Origin: Clostridia bacterium
GTDB taxonomy: Bacteria > Bacillota > Clostridia > JAQVDB01
Direction: 5' to 3'
Assembly (NCBI GenBank): GCA_028698525.1
Contig: JAQVDB010000009.1
Coordinates: 1 to 42,879 of the forward strand
Length of the DNA: 42,879 nucleotides
Made by a program: the position numbers and the translations under genes. Position 1 is the first letter of the stretch. Every line of letters begins with the position of its first letter. Positions 13,361 to 22,294 of this stretch are shown here, in pieces. Below the pieces are notes generated by a model. The model made no database searches and was not told where the DNA came from. It saw nothing but the letters and a program-made list of their open reading frames with translations.

Positions 13361-13380
13361 TTTTGACCATTAGGCTTTTT
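13337..13380. terminator. Bidirectional terminator palindrome containing both stop codons
   Basis: A 44-bp near-perfect palindrome. The 13-bp outer arms (13337-13349, 13368-13380: AAAAAGCCTAATG and its inverse) are followed by one mismatched pair (A13350/C13367, a G-U wobble in the minus transcript), then TCAAAATT/AATTTTGA. The arms end in T-runs in both directions. The central TTAA (13357-13360) supplies the stop codons of both convergent genes. Confidence 0.9.
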
Positions 13381-15984
13381 AAACAATTTAACAATCTCCA
13401 TCATTATTAGAGGTATAATTGAATATATTACTACAATCATAATTTGATTTTTGGATAAATAAGCAAGTTCAAAAACTCCCCTTAAAAATGGTATAGCTAT
13501 TACTGCCAATACAAGCAGTGTAGATATAAAAATAGATGCTATAAGATATTTATTTGAAAATACTCCAATTTTAAATACCGATTTATCTATAGATCTCACA
13601 TCCAAACTATGTATCAGCTGAGATAAGCTTAAAGTAGTAAACGCCATTGTCCTGGCGATATCAATATTGTATTTTAGGCCTCTGTTGAATGCTAAAAGTG
13701 TCACACTGCCTATGATTATACCTTCTACTAAAATCATAACACCTAAACCTTGAGAAAATATGCTCTCCTTAGGATCTCTAGGTTTCCGCTTCATAATGTC
13801 TTGATATATAGGATCTACCCCCAGAGATAAAGCAGGTAGACTATCTGTTATAAGATTTATCCACAAAATATGTATAGGCAATAACGGGGCAGGCATGTTG
13901 AATAAAAGTGCAATAAATAATGTTATTATCTCTCCTATATTGCATGAAAGAAGAAAATGTATAGATTTCTTAATATTATCAAATATTCCTCTGCCTTCTT
14001 CCACAGCATCAACAATAGTAGCAAAATTATCATCTGTAAGTATCATATCAGATGCCTGCTTTGAAACATCTGTTCCAGTAATCCCCATAGCACATCCTAT
14101 ATCTGCACTTTTGAGGGCAGGGGCATCATTTACCCCGTCACCGGTCATGGCTACCACCCTTCCCTTACTCTGCCATGCTTTTACAATCCTTACCTTGTGA
14201 TGAGGTGATACCCGCGCAAATACTGAATGTTTGTGGATATTTTCAGAGAGCTGTTCGTCGGTCATCTTCTCAAGTTCAACACCGTCAACTGCTATATCTC
14301 CTGTTTTAAAGATACCTAGCTGCTCTGCTATTGCAACAGCCGTATTTTTATAATCCCCTGTGATCATCACAGGCTTTATCCCTGCCAGCCTGCACTTTTC
14401 CACTGCAAGTTTAACTTCTTCTCTAGGAGGATCGATCATCCCCATCATTCCCACGAATACCAAGTCATTTTCAGTATTTTCCGGGTTAATATCATCAGGT
14501 ATTACATCGATTTCTTTGTATCCCATAGCCAAAACGCGCAAAGCCTTTTGAGACATTTTATTATTCTGTTCCATTATTCTATTTTTGGTTTGCTGATCAA
14601 TAGTCAATATACCATCATCAGTTAAAACACGGCTGCATCTATCCAATAATACATCTAATGCTCCTTTTGTAAATACATAGTATTTATCTTGATAGGAATG
14701 TATTGTAGACATAAGCTTTCTGTCCGAATCAAAAGGTATCTCTTGTACTCTTCTTTTTATTTTCTCTTGTTCTTGTTTTACCAAGCCTTTTTTATAGGCT
14801 AAATCTAACAATGCTATTTCAGTAGGATCACCCACAGGTTCAGCCTGTATAGATGCATCGTTGCATAAAAGCCCGATATCTAACAACAATTTCTGGAGTT
14901 TATCCTGTATTCTTATTTCATTTATATCTTCCATTGGTGTATCATAAATGTAAGCAGCTGTCACTGTCATCTTATTTTGAGTCAAAGTTCCTGTCTTATC
15001 GGAGCATATAACAGATGCAGTACCCAATGTTTCCACTGCAGGCAATTTTCTTATGATTGCATTCTTTTTTATCATCCTCTGTACGCCAAGGGAAAGAACT
15101 ATAGTTACAATGGCAGGCAAACCTTCAGGTATAGCTGCTACCGCCAGGGAAACAGCCAACATAAACATTTCTAACATGTCTCTCCCCTGGAAAAAGCCTA
15201 CCAGAAATATTATGGCACAAACTGCAATAGCTACTAATCCTAACCATTTCCCCAGTTCTTCCAGTTTTATCTGTAAAGGAGTCTTTAAATTGTCTTCTTG
15301 TTCAATCATCTGGGCGATTTTGCCTATTTCAGTATCCATACCCGTTCCTGTCACAACTATCTTAGCTCTCCCATTAGTCACTAATCCTGTAGAAAACACC
15401 ATGTTTGCCATATCACCTAGGGGTATGTCTCTGTCCTGGATTACATCCTGGTGTTTTTGCACTGGAACTGATTCCCCTGTAAGTGACGATTCTTCAACCA
15501 TCAGATTAGAACATTCTACAATTCTACCATCGGCAGGTATAAAATCACCTGCTTCTAAAATAACAATATCTCCCGGTACTATATGTGTGGATTTAACTTG
15601 AATTGTGTTCCCATCTCTTATAACTTTTGCTGATGGAATTGACATATTCTTTAGCGCTTCAAGGGCTTTTTCCGCCTTATTTTCCTGTAGAACACCTAAA
15701 ACAGCATTTAAAACTACAATTGTTATAATAATTATGGTATCATTTAATTCTCCCAAAAACCCGGATATAACAGCAGCAATCAAGAGTATTATAACCATGA
15801 AATTTTTAAATTGGCTTAAAAACATATTTAAGATAGTAGTTTTTTTCTCACTCTTTATCTGATTATACCCATGCTCTTCTAATCTTTGCCTTGCTCGTTT
15901 ATCTCCCAATCCTCTTTCTTTATCTGATTTTAATGTTTCCAATGCTTGTTCAGCTGTATATCTATACCAGTATTTATCGCCCAT
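13357..15984 (-). CDS. Calcium-transporting P-type ATPase (SERCA-like P2A)
   Basis: An 875-residue membrane pump that probably exports Ca2+. The order is an N-terminal cation-ATPase domain, TM1-2 (about 55-100), actuator domain with TGES at 169-172, TM3-4 (about 245-300) with the P2-type ion-binding PEGLP at 286-290, phosphorylation motif DKTGTLT with D329, a nucleotide-binding domain, MTGDGVNDAPALKSADIG near 618, and six C-terminal TM segments including NLITDSLPALSLG. Substrate Ca2+ is inferred from the TM4 and TM6 motifs; Mn2+ is possible. It is 59 bases downstream of yerC, but a terminator and a fresh ribosome binding site (GGAGGAAGCG) separate them. Confidence 0.92.
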   Translation of the reverse strand: MGDKYWYRYTAEQALETLKSDKERGLGDKRARQRLEEHGYNQIKSEKKTTILNMFLSQFKNFMVIILLIAAVISGFLGELNDTIIIITIVVLNAVLGVLQENKAEKALEALKNMSIPSAKVIRDGNTIQVKSTHIVPGDIVILEAGDFIPADGRIVECSNLMVEESSLTGESVPVQKHQDVIQDRDIPLGDMANMVFSTGLVTNGRAKIVVTGTGMDTEIGKIAQMIEQEDNLKTPLQIKLEELGKWLGLVAIAVCAIIFLVGFFQGRDMLEMFMLAVSLAVAAIPEGLPAIVTIVLSLGVQRMIKKNAIIRKLPAVETLGTASVICSDKTGTLTQNKMTVTAAYIYDTPMEDINEIRIQDKLQKLLLDIGLLCNDASIQAEPVGDPTEIALLDLAYKKGLVKQEQEKIKRRVQEIPFDSDRKLMSTIHSYQDKYYVFTKGALDVLLDRCSRVLTDDGILTIDQQTKNRIMEQNNKMSQKALRVLAMGYKEIDVIPDDINPENTENDLVFVGMMGMIDPPREEVKLAVEKCRLAGIKPVMITGDYKNTAVAIAEQLGIFKTGDIAVDGVELEKMTDEQLSENIHKHSVFARVSPHHKVRIVKAWQSKGRVVAMTGDGVNDAPALKSADIGCAMGITGTDVSKQASDMILTDDNFATIVDAVEEGRGIFDNIKKSIHFLLSCNIGEIITLFIALLFNMPAPLLPIHILWINLITDSLPALSLGVDPIYQDIMKRKPRDPKESIFSQGLGVMILVEGIIIGSVTLLAFNRGLKYNIDIARTMAFTTLSLSQLIHSLDVRSIDKSVFKIGVFSNKYLIASIFISTLLVLAVIAIPFLRGVFELAYLSKNQIMIVVIYSIIPLIMMEIVKLFKKPNGQN

Positions 15985-16013
15985 CGCTTCCTCCTCATCA
16001 TCATATGAGTAAG

Positions 16014-16042
16014 AAAAAACCGACGTTATCAGTTAACCTCGG
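16014..16042 (-). terminator. Terminator of yerC
   Basis: The minus strand has CCGA-G-GTTA-actga-TAAC-G-TCGG followed by six Ts. The 8-bp stem has a central G/G mismatch. It lies directly after the yerC stop, between yerC and the Ca2+ ATPase. Confidence 0.8.
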
Positions 16043-16043
16043 A

Positions 16044-16343
16044 TTACTCTTTGCTCAATAATCTGTCAATAATAATATTATATCCATCGGCACCGTAAAT
16101 TAGACACTTGTTGACTCTGCTTATAGTAGCAGTGCTAGCACCAGTTTTTTTAGCAATTTCAGTGTATGTCTTGTTCTGCTTCAGCATAATAGCAACTTCC
16201 AATCTTTGAGCTAATGACTTTATTTCATTTATAGTACCGACATCTTCGAAAAACCTATAACATTCGTCAATATTTTCCAGAAGCAGAATCGCTTCAAATA
16301 ATGTGTCTATAGATGAATCTTTTATTTTTGAATTATATGCCAT
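16044..16343 (-). CDS. yerC: YerC/YecD family TrpR-like DNA-binding protein
   Basis: A 99-residue helix-turn-helix protein of the TrpR superfamily. The family core is visible: ECYRFFEDV near residue 28, INEIKSLAQRLEVA near 38, and the recognition HTH (TYTEIAKKTGASTATISRVNKCL) at about 58-81. B. subtilis YerC is a small uncharacterised regulator; a tryptophan link should not be assumed. An extended -10 lies at 16381-16389, and a terminator lies on each side, so it is probably monocistronic. Confidence 0.88.
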   Translation of the reverse strand: MAYNSKIKDSSIDTLFEAILLLENIDECYRFFEDVGTINEIKSLAQRLEVAIMLKQNKTYTEIAKKTGASTATISRVNKCLIYGADGYNIIIDRLLSKE

Positions 16344-16380
16344 AAACTCACCCCTATTTAATTATATTCGGTGACACTAT

Positions 16381-16389
16381 ATTATATCA
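16381..16389 (-). promoter_or_regulatory. Extended -10 promoter element of yerC
   Basis: The minus strand reads TGATATAAT: TATAAT with a TG one base upstream, 38 bases ahead of the yerC ATG. No convincing -35 was found, as is common with extended -10 promoters. Confidence 0.45.
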
Positions 16390-16410
16390 ATTTTAACACA
16401 TTAAATTGCT

Positions 16411-16440
16411 AAAAAAAAGGGCCTTCAAAATTGAACGCCC
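16411..16440 (-). terminator. Terminator of the PfkB kinase gene
   Basis: The minus strand has GGGC-G-TTCAA-tt-TTGAA-G-GCCC followed by eight Ts. It lies 7 bases beyond the kinase stop codon and ahead of the yerC promoter. Confidence 0.88.
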
Positions 16441-16446
16441 AAAATT

Positions 16447-17466
16447 TTACTTTAGTTCCCTCTTCGGCATTGAATTGTAAAGCTTTTGTATACTATCGAT
16501 ATCTTTCATCCCATCTACAGCATTCACCTCAGACAAGTTGCACGCGGCAGCAGATACCGCTATCTTCAACGCCTTCTCAATATCCCATTCCTTGTAAACA
16601 GAGTACAATATACCTGCACAAAAAGCATCTCCTGCTCCTGTAGTACCTTTGATATAACCTTCAGGCAGCTTCAATGATGGTTGTATATAGTAATCACCTT
16701 TATCATTCATTCCAAAACCGCCTTCTGGAGAGTGGATAATAGCCCAATCCTTAACCCCCATCTTAAATAACTCTTTACACATCTTTTGCATATTATCAAC
16801 AATTAATGATTCATTTTTTCCCCTTGCTGGAATATTTGTGATATAAGAGGCTTCTACCTCATTTATTATACAATAATTTGTGTATTTTAAACTAGGAGGC
16901 ACTATCTTCCTAAACCGATCACTGTCTTCACTTACAACATCCACAGAAGTCTTTATCCCCTGCTCTTGCGCCATATGCAGTAATCTAGCCATAACCGTAC
17001 CATATTCATTATCTTTTGAATCTAATTTGTCCAACAATAGCGCATAGCCTATATGTAATATATCTGCATTTAGATTGGGTAGGTCGAAATGCTCTATATC
17101 CAATAAACTATTAGCACCCCTATAAGTAAAAAAAGTCCTGCTACCATCTGTACTTACTGACATTACATCGGTATAAGAAGTATTTTGATTGGAATCCCTG
17201 GTTATAAAATCAGTATTAATATTATAATTATTCAGCTGCTGTATTATAAAATCCCCCGCTTCATCACATCCCACTAATCCGATAGCCGTTAAAGGGGTCT
17301 TGTCATCTATCTTCGCCAAGTCAATTAAACAATTAGGTACTGCCCCTCCAACAGACCTTTGAACATCTAGTATGTTTGCGAGGTTCCCTTTATTTGGGTA
17401 TATATCCACTATCTTCAGATTATCTAATACTAAGTTCCCTCCTATAGCTATTCCTTTTCTATTCAT
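16447..17466 (-). CDS. PfkB-family carbohydrate kinase
   Basis: A 339-residue ribokinase-type sugar or nucleoside kinase. Two PfkB signatures are visible: GGAVPNCLIDLAKI near residue 40 and GTTGAGDAFCAGILYS at 274-289, with catalytic base D280. IGLVGCDEAGDFI near 62 is also typical. The substrate cannot be read from sequence; no sugar transporter or regulator is adjacent. It lies 67 bases downstream of the Nudix gene and may be co-transcribed with it. GGAGGTAAGTGCT precedes the ATG. Confidence 0.85.
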   Translation of the reverse strand: MNRKGIAIGGNLVLDNLKIVDIYPNKGNLANILDVQRSVGGAVPNCLIDLAKIDDKTPLTAIGLVGCDEAGDFIIQQLNNYNINTDFITRDSNQNTSYTDVMSVSTDGSRTFFTYRGANSLLDIEHFDLPNLNADILHIGYALLLDKLDSKDNEYGTVMARLLHMAQEQGIKTSVDVVSEDSDRFRKIVPPSLKYTNYCIINEVEASYITNIPARGKNESLIVDNMQKMCKELFKMGVKDWAIIHSPEGGFGMNDKGDYYIQPSLKLPEGYIKGTTGAGDAFCAGILYSVYKEWDIEKALKIAVSAAACNLSEVNAVDGMKDIDSIQKLYNSMPKRELK

Positions 17467-17533
17467 AGCACTTACCTCCTGCTTATATTATTTTAATGTT
17501 TTATAATATATTTATTTAATGATATAAAAAACT

Positions 17534-18157
17534 CTAATCAAAGATAGCCTCATGGATGCGCTTTTCTCTTGCCTCAAAACACATCTTAATTTGTTGTTCA
17601 GTATTTCTCCCTTTGGATAAAGAGGGTAAATTATCCTTATCAAAGAATCTACATTCCGACGTTTCAATATTCTCCTTAAACCGTCCTTTAATATAATCGC
17701 ATTCAACAAATATTTTATATATACCATAAGGCAACACGGCAATATTATTTCTTCTCATATCCAATACTGCCACTATCCGTTTGGGTGCTATTGATGCCCC
17801 CGCTTCTTCTTTTGCTTCCCTTATCAAGTTCTCTCTAAGTGAGCAATTTATATCAGCCCATCCTCCGGGCATAGCCCATAAACCGTCAATCTTCTCTTTC
17901 ACCAGCAATATTTGTTTGCCTTTAAATATCGCAGCACGCACATCTATTTTAGGAGTTTGATACCCTGTTTCGCTGGCAAATAATTTTTTTACTTTTTTAC
18001 ATTCTATATCAGTATAATTGTGAACTATCTCTACACTTATCTCTCTTATCTTTTCAAATCTTTCAATGTCATATTTATCTTTCGAATATGTCAATCCCGC
18101 CTGAGCTATAGATTGAAGTTCTTTAGCATATTCTAACCATTTCAATTCAAAATCCAC
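17534..18157 (-). CDS. Nudix hydrolase with N-terminal helical domain
   Basis: A 207-residue pyrophosphatase. Residues about 5-60 resemble the small N-terminal domain found in one group of bacterial ADP-ribose/nucleoside-diphosphate Nudix enzymes; the Nudix fold begins near 72. The Nudix box runs from G99 to A121 and keeps R113-E114 and E117-E118, but the first glutamate of the consensus (box position 7) is cysteine, C105. The start is GTG, with AAGGA four and GGGAGG eleven bases ahead. Substrate unknown; ADP-ribose or a related sugar nucleotide is likely. Confidence 0.85.
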   Translation of the reverse strand: MDFELKWLEYAKELQSIAQAGLTYSKDKYDIERFEKIREISVEIVHNYTDIECKKVKKLFASETGYQTPKIDVRAAIFKGKQILLVKEKIDGLWAMPGGWADINCSLRENLIREAKEEAGASIAPKRIVAVLDMRRNNIAVLPYGIYKIFVECDYIKGRFKENIETSECRFFDKDNLPSLSKGRNTEQQIKMCFEAREKRIHEAIFD

Positions 18158-18198
18158 CTATTCCTTGCCCTCCCGCAATTAATTTCCTTTGCCCATCA

Positions 18199-18372
18199 TT
18201 AATTATAGTTTTCATCATCTGTCCCCGTATCCGCTTTATTCCTTATTTTTTCTTCTAATACTTGAATCCTCTTTTTTAGATCAGTTAACTGAAAAGTAGC
18301 GCTAATTCCAAATATAAATCCCAGCGCCCCCAAGCCAAAACCTAGAATTCCAAATACATCTATATTTTTCAC
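18199..18372 (-). CDS. Small single-span membrane protein with charged tail
   Basis: A 57-codon frame. A glycine-rich hydrophobic segment (about residues 6-26, FGILGFGLGALGFIFGI) is followed by a coiled-coil-like charged helix (LTDLKKRIQVLEEKIRNK) and an acidic tail. This layout matches many unnamed small Clostridial membrane proteins. The start is uncertain. The GTG at 18372 sits too close to GAGAGG, while GGGGGTGA is better placed, six bases ahead, for the AUA codon at residue 4. It is in the gap between the Nudix gene and DUF6485. Coding is inferred from the composition and layout of the peptide. Confidence 0.55.
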   Translation of the reverse strand: MKNIDVFGILGFGLGALGFIFGISATFQLTDLKKRIQVLEEKIRNKADTGTDDENYN

Positions 18373-18485
18373 CCCCTCTCAAAAGCTATACAAAATCATC
18401 ATATACCCTTATAAGAATGTATATTGATAACTCAATCTATTAATTCTCCATAAACTGATTAAATACCTCTTTTTAGGATAAAAAA

Positions 18486-18514
18486 ATCCAGAACAAAAAT
18501 CATCTGTTCTGGAT
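18486..18514 (-). terminator. Terminator of the DUF6485 gene
   Basis: The minus strand has ATCCAGAACA-loop-TGTTCTGGAT followed by a T-run: a perfect 10-bp stem with a nine-base loop. It lies 8 bases after the stop codon and probably also ends pur operon read-through. Confidence 0.92.
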
Positions 18515-18521
18515 CTTTTTT

Positions 18522-18716
18522 CTACTTATTACTGTAATATTCCACAAATCTTTCTATAGATCTATCATATGTCTTTTCAATCTCGGGCGGAAAAAAACAC
18601 GCTGGAAGTTGCCCCATTGATCTATGATAAGATACACACTCACAGCACAACCCTTTTCTGCTGCATGGATAAGTGCAATTACAATTCTTCTTATTAGCTT
18701 GTTTATTACATTCCAT
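18522..18716 (-). CDS. DUF6485-type cysteine-rich small protein
   Basis: A 64-residue protein with a cysteine pattern suggesting a metal site: C3, C13, C15, C19, C25, C26, C28 in [20 protein letters not shown], and a later C41. The tail [19 protein letters not shown] fits the DUF6485 family of Clostridia, of unknown function. ATG at 18716 is chosen because AAGGGGGTG lies eight bases ahead; the longer open frame has no such site. It lies 109 bases after purD on the same strand, so it may be the tail of the pur transcript. Confidence 0.75.
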   Translation of the reverse strand: MECNKQANKKNCNCTYPCSRKGLCCECVSYHRSMGQLPACFFPPEIEKTYDRSIERFVEYYSNK

Positions 18717-18825
18717 ATAATACACCCCCTTGAAAATACTATGACAGAATCTTCTATTCTTGGCTCCCAAATAAAACTTTGTGTGTATTACCATACTGAA
18801 CTGATATTAAAGTTAAACGAGCTGC

Positions 18826-20085
18826 TTATTTAATGCCTATATCTTTTCTATAATGCATATCTTTAAATTCTATCCTGTTCACAGCATCATAAGCCTTGCA
18901 CCTGGCCTGCTCAATATCTTGTGCCATAGCAGTAACACCAAGCACCCTTCCACCGTTGGTAATATAGTTTCCATCCACTTTTTCAGTCCCGGCATGAAAT
19001 AAAATTATATCCTTGCTGTCCTTAAAATTTTCCAATCCCTTTATTGTATAACCTTTTTCATAACTTACAGGATATCCTCCAGAAGCTAATATTACACAAA
19101 CAGCGGCATTATCATCCCATTCTATATCCACACTATCCAGTTTCCCATCAATTATAGCATCAAATATATCCACTAAGTCTGTTTTCAGCCTTGGAAGCAC
19201 AACCTGTGCTTCCGGATCCCCGAATCTAGCATTATATTCCAGCACTTTAGGACCATCATCGGTAAGCATAAGTCCAAAGTATAATACACCTTTGAAAGGT
19301 CTCCCTTCTGCTGACATAGCCTTCACCGTAGGTATCAGTATGTTCTTTTTCACTTCTTCCGCAATATCTTGGGTGTAATATCTGCTAGGTGTGAAAGTAC
19401 CCATCCCACCGGTATTCAACCCTTCGTCATTATCATAGGCTCTCTTATGATCCTGAGAACTCACCATAGGTACTACTGTCTTGCCGTCAGTAAATGTGAG
19501 TATAGTAACCTCCAGTCCTTGGATGTATTCTTCAATCACAATCCTTTTTCCTGCTTCTTTAAATACCTTATCCACCATTATACTCTTGATAGCATCTTTA
19601 GCTTGCTGCTCAGTTTCTACAATTATAACGCCTTTACCCAAGGCAAGACCTTCTGCCTTTATTACAGCCGGATATGACATATCTTTAGAAAATTCAAAAG
19701 CTTGTTGTGCATCATCAAACACCCTATAATCCGCAGTTGGTATATTATATTTTTCCATCAATTGCTTTGCAAATACCTTGCTTGATTCTATCAGTGCAGC
19801 GCTCTTATTAGGGCCGAAAGCCCTTAAACCCCTCTTCTCCAGCTCATCTACCGCTCCCATGGCGAGAGGGTCATCAGGAGCTACGATGGTAAGATCTACT
19901 CCTTCTTTTTGAGCAAAGTCAGCAATACCAATTATATCTGTAGCTTGTATAGGCACACATTCCGCAACATCTGATATACCTCCGTTTCCCGGAGCACAAT
20001 ATATTTTAGATATTCTTGAACTCTGTTTAAGTTTCCATATTATAGCATGTTCCCTTCCTCCACCACCTACTACCAAGACTTTCAT
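18826..20085 (-). CDS. purD: Phosphoribosylamine-glycine ligase (GAR synthetase)
   Basis: A 419-residue ATP-grasp enzyme for step 2 of purine synthesis: phosphoribosylamine + glycine + ATP to GAR. GGGGREHAI opens the N domain (residues 7-15); the ATP-grasp domain runs about 100-325, with KAEGLALGKGV near 143 and NARFGDPEAQ near 287; a C-terminal domain closes the protein. It is the last pur gene, starting 19 bases after purH. No clear terminator follows it directly. Confidence 0.97.
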   Translation of the reverse strand: MKVLVVGGGGREHAIIWKLKQSSRISKIYCAPGNGGISDVAECVPIQATDIIGIADFAQKEGVDLTIVAPDDPLAMGAVDELEKRGLRAFGPNKSAALIESSKVFAKQLMEKYNIPTADYRVFDDAQQAFEFSKDMSYPAVIKAEGLALGKGVIIVETEQQAKDAIKSIMVDKVFKEAGKRIVIEEYIQGLEVTILTFTDGKTVVPMVSSQDHKRAYDNDEGLNTGGMGTFTPSRYYTQDIAEEVKKNILIPTVKAMSAEGRPFKGVLYFGLMLTDDGPKVLEYNARFGDPEAQVVLPRLKTDLVDIFDAIIDGKLDSVDIEWDDNAAVCVILASGGYPVSYEKGYTIKGLENFKDSKDIILFHAGTEKVDGNYITNGGRVLGVTAMAQDIEQARCKAYDAVNRIEFKDMHYRKDIGIK

Positions 20086-20104
20086 GATTCCTTCGCCCCC
20101 TGTA

Positions 20105-21649
20105 TTAATGTTTAAAATGTCTCATGCCTGTAAAAATCATAGCTATGCCGCACTTGTTACATGCATCTATGGATTGCTGATCCCTTATAGATCCTCCAGG
20201 CTGTATTATTGCAGTGATACCAGCTTTCGCAGCTGCCTCTACACAATCTGGGAAAGGGAAAAATGCATCTGATGCCATTACACTGCCTTTCACTTTATCT
20301 CCAGCCCTCTGTATCGCAGCCTCTGCCGCCCATATTCTATTAGTCTGTCCAGGCCCTACTCCTAAAGTTTGATTTTGTTTTGCAACCACAATTGCGTTAG
20401 ATTTTGTATGTTTGACTACTTTCCAAGCGAATTTTAAATCCTCCATCTCTTGTTGGGTAGGCTCTCTGTCAGTAACAACTTCTAGTTTTTCTTCTACTAA
20501 TAGTTGATTATCCACCTGCTGGATTACCATACCTCCTCCTACCTTTTTAATATTCATCTCATCATCTGTATATTGCTTTTGTATATTCTCCAACTTTAAA
20601 ACTCTGATATTCTTCTTGCTGCACAATATCTCCAACGCTTTATCGGTGTATGATGGTGCCACCACAATTTCTACAAATATTTTGTTTATCTCTTCTGCCG
20701 TTTTCTCATCCATCTCTCTGTTGGTAACCACTATACCTCCAAAAATAGAAACAGGGTCTGCATCATGGGCTTTAATGTATGCTTGATAAACACTATCTGC
20801 CACTCCTACCCCACATGGATTTGCATGCTTAACCGCAACCACAGCTGTTTGATCAAATTCTTTCAGCAATTCCAATGCCCCGTTAGTATCATTTATATTA
20901 TTGAATGAAAGTTCTTTACCATGTAATTGTTGGGCATCGGTAAGCCAACCTTGATTGTTACCTACTTCCCTATAAAATGCCGCTTTCTGATGAGGGTTTT
21001 CCCCGTACCTCATATCTTGAACCTTTTGAAAAGTCATGGTGAATAATTCCGGGAAAATATTACCACCTGCATTTTTCCTCAAATACTGGGCTATCAAAGT
21101 ATCATAATGGCTTGTATGCTCAAATACCTTGGCCGCCAATCTAAAATTGGTATCCCTTGATATACCCCCACTTTGTTTGATTTCGTTAAGTACATCCTGA
21201 TAATCATCAGGATCAACTACTACTGTTACGTCCTGATAGTTTTTGGCAGCGGCTCTCAACATGGTAGGTCCACCAATATCTATATTTTCGATAGCCTCTT
21301 CCAATGTAACTCCAGGCTTTTGTATCGTCTGTTTAAAAGGATACAAGTTTATTACCACCATATCTATTGTATCAATTCCTAATTGTTCTAACTGCGCCAT
21401 GTGGTCTTGGTTATCCCTCATGGCCAACAATCCTGCATGTATTTTAGGGTGCAGAGTTTTAACTCTTCCATCTAAACATTCCGGAAAACCGGTTATATCG
21501 GACACATTTATAACTCTAATCCCTGCGTCAGATATAGCCTTTGCAGTTCCTCCGGTGGAAATTATCTCTATTCCCATATCACTTAAGCCTTTTGCCAACT
21601 CAACTATGCCTGTCTTATCAAAAACACTCAAAATTGCCCTTTTAACCAA
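20105..21649 (-). CDS. purH: AICAR transformylase / IMP cyclohydrolase
   Basis: A 514-residue bifunctional enzyme for the last two steps to IMP. The N-terminal MGS-like cyclohydrolase has STGGTAKAI near residue 31, [12 protein letters not shown] near 60 and INLYPF near 99. The AICAR transformylase domain follows (about 130-514), with [13 protein letters not shown] near 214, KHANPCGVG near 273 and an SDAFFPFPD-type motif near 460. It starts 24 bases after purN. Confidence 0.97.
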   Translation of the reverse strand: MVKRAILSVFDKTGIVELAKGLSDMGIEIISTGGTAKAISDAGIRVINVSDITGFPECLDGRVKTLHPKIHAGLLAMRDNQDHMAQLEQLGIDTIDMVVINLYPFKQTIQKPGVTLEEAIENIDIGGPTMLRAAAKNYQDVTVVVDPDDYQDVLNEIKQSGGISRDTNFRLAAKVFEHTSHYDTLIAQYLRKNAGGNIFPELFTMTFQKVQDMRYGENPHQKAAFYREVGNNQGWLTDAQQLHGKELSFNNINDTNGALELLKEFDQTAVVAVKHANPCGVGVADSVYQAYIKAHDADPVSIFGGIVVTNREMDEKTAEEINKIFVEIVVAPSYTDKALEILCSKKNIRVLKLENIQKQYTDDEMNIKKVGGGMVIQQVDNQLLVEEKLEVVTDREPTQQEMEDLKFAWKVVKHTKSNAIVVAKQNQTLGVGPGQTNRIWAAEAAIQRAGDKVKGSVMASDAFFPFPDCVEAAAKAGITAIIQPGGSIRDQQSIDACNKCGIAMIFTGMRHFKH

Positions 21650-21673
21650 TCAAACCACTCCTTCCTGTTAATC

Positions 21674-22294
21674 CTATTTAATAAAAACTTTTCTACCCTT
21701 AACATCTATCTTATCCTCCGCTAAAAGCTTTACGGCTTCAGGGAGTATTCTATGTTCTATTTCCAATACCCGCTCTTGCAAAGTTTCTGGAGTATCATCA
21801 GGAAGCACTTGCGCAGCCTGCTGCATTATAATAGGCCCTGTATCGGTACCTTCATCCACAAAGTGTACTGTGGCGCCGGTTACTTTGACCCCATAATCTA
21901 AAACTGCCTGATGTACTTTTATCCCATAATATCCACCTCCACAGAATGATGGAATGAGAGAAGGGTGGATATTTATTATGCGATTTTTATATCTCTTCAC
22001 AAACTTTTTGGTGAGTATGAGTAAATACCCTGCAAGCACTACAATATCCACACCATGCTTGCACAATATCTTCATTATTTGTTCATCATATTCCTGATTG
22101 CTAGAATACTCTCTTCTATCCACAAAATATGCGGGTATACCATGTTTTTGTGCCCTGGCTAAGGCATACGCATTTTTTTTATTTGATATCACAACAGACA
22201 ATTCTGCATTTATATATCCACTATCTATATTGTCTATTATCGATTGAAGATTAGTTCCTCCACCTGATGCTAGCACCCCAATTTTTTTTAACAT
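21674..22294 (-). CDS. purN: GAR transformylase (formyl-THF dependent)
   Basis: A 206-residue enzyme for step 3, transferring formyl from 10-formyl-tetrahydrofolate to GAR. The N-terminal [13 protein letters not shown] binds the substrate phosphate. The catalytic Asn-His-Asp set is visible in [11 protein letters not shown] near residue 105 and [10 protein letters not shown] near 145. It overlaps the end of purM by seven bases, implying coupled translation. Confidence 0.97.
   Translation of the reverse strand: MLKKIGVLASGGGTNLQSIIDNIDSGYINAELSVVISNKKNAYALARAQKHGIPAYFVDRREYSSNQEYDEQIMKILCKHGVDIVVLAGYLLILTKKFVKRYKNRIINIHPSLIPSFCGGGYYGIKVHQAVLDYGVKVTGATVHFVDEGTDTGPIIMQQAAQVLPDDTPETLQERVLEIEHRILPEAVKLLAEDKIDVKGRKVFIK

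Noticed and set aside
14977-15601. Long plus-strand open frames opposite the Ca2+ ATPase and, elsewhere, opposite purL, guaB and groEL
   Set aside because: They lie antisense to clear genes, have low-complexity Ser/Thr/Ile-rich translations and lack ribosome binding sites: shadows of the real frames.
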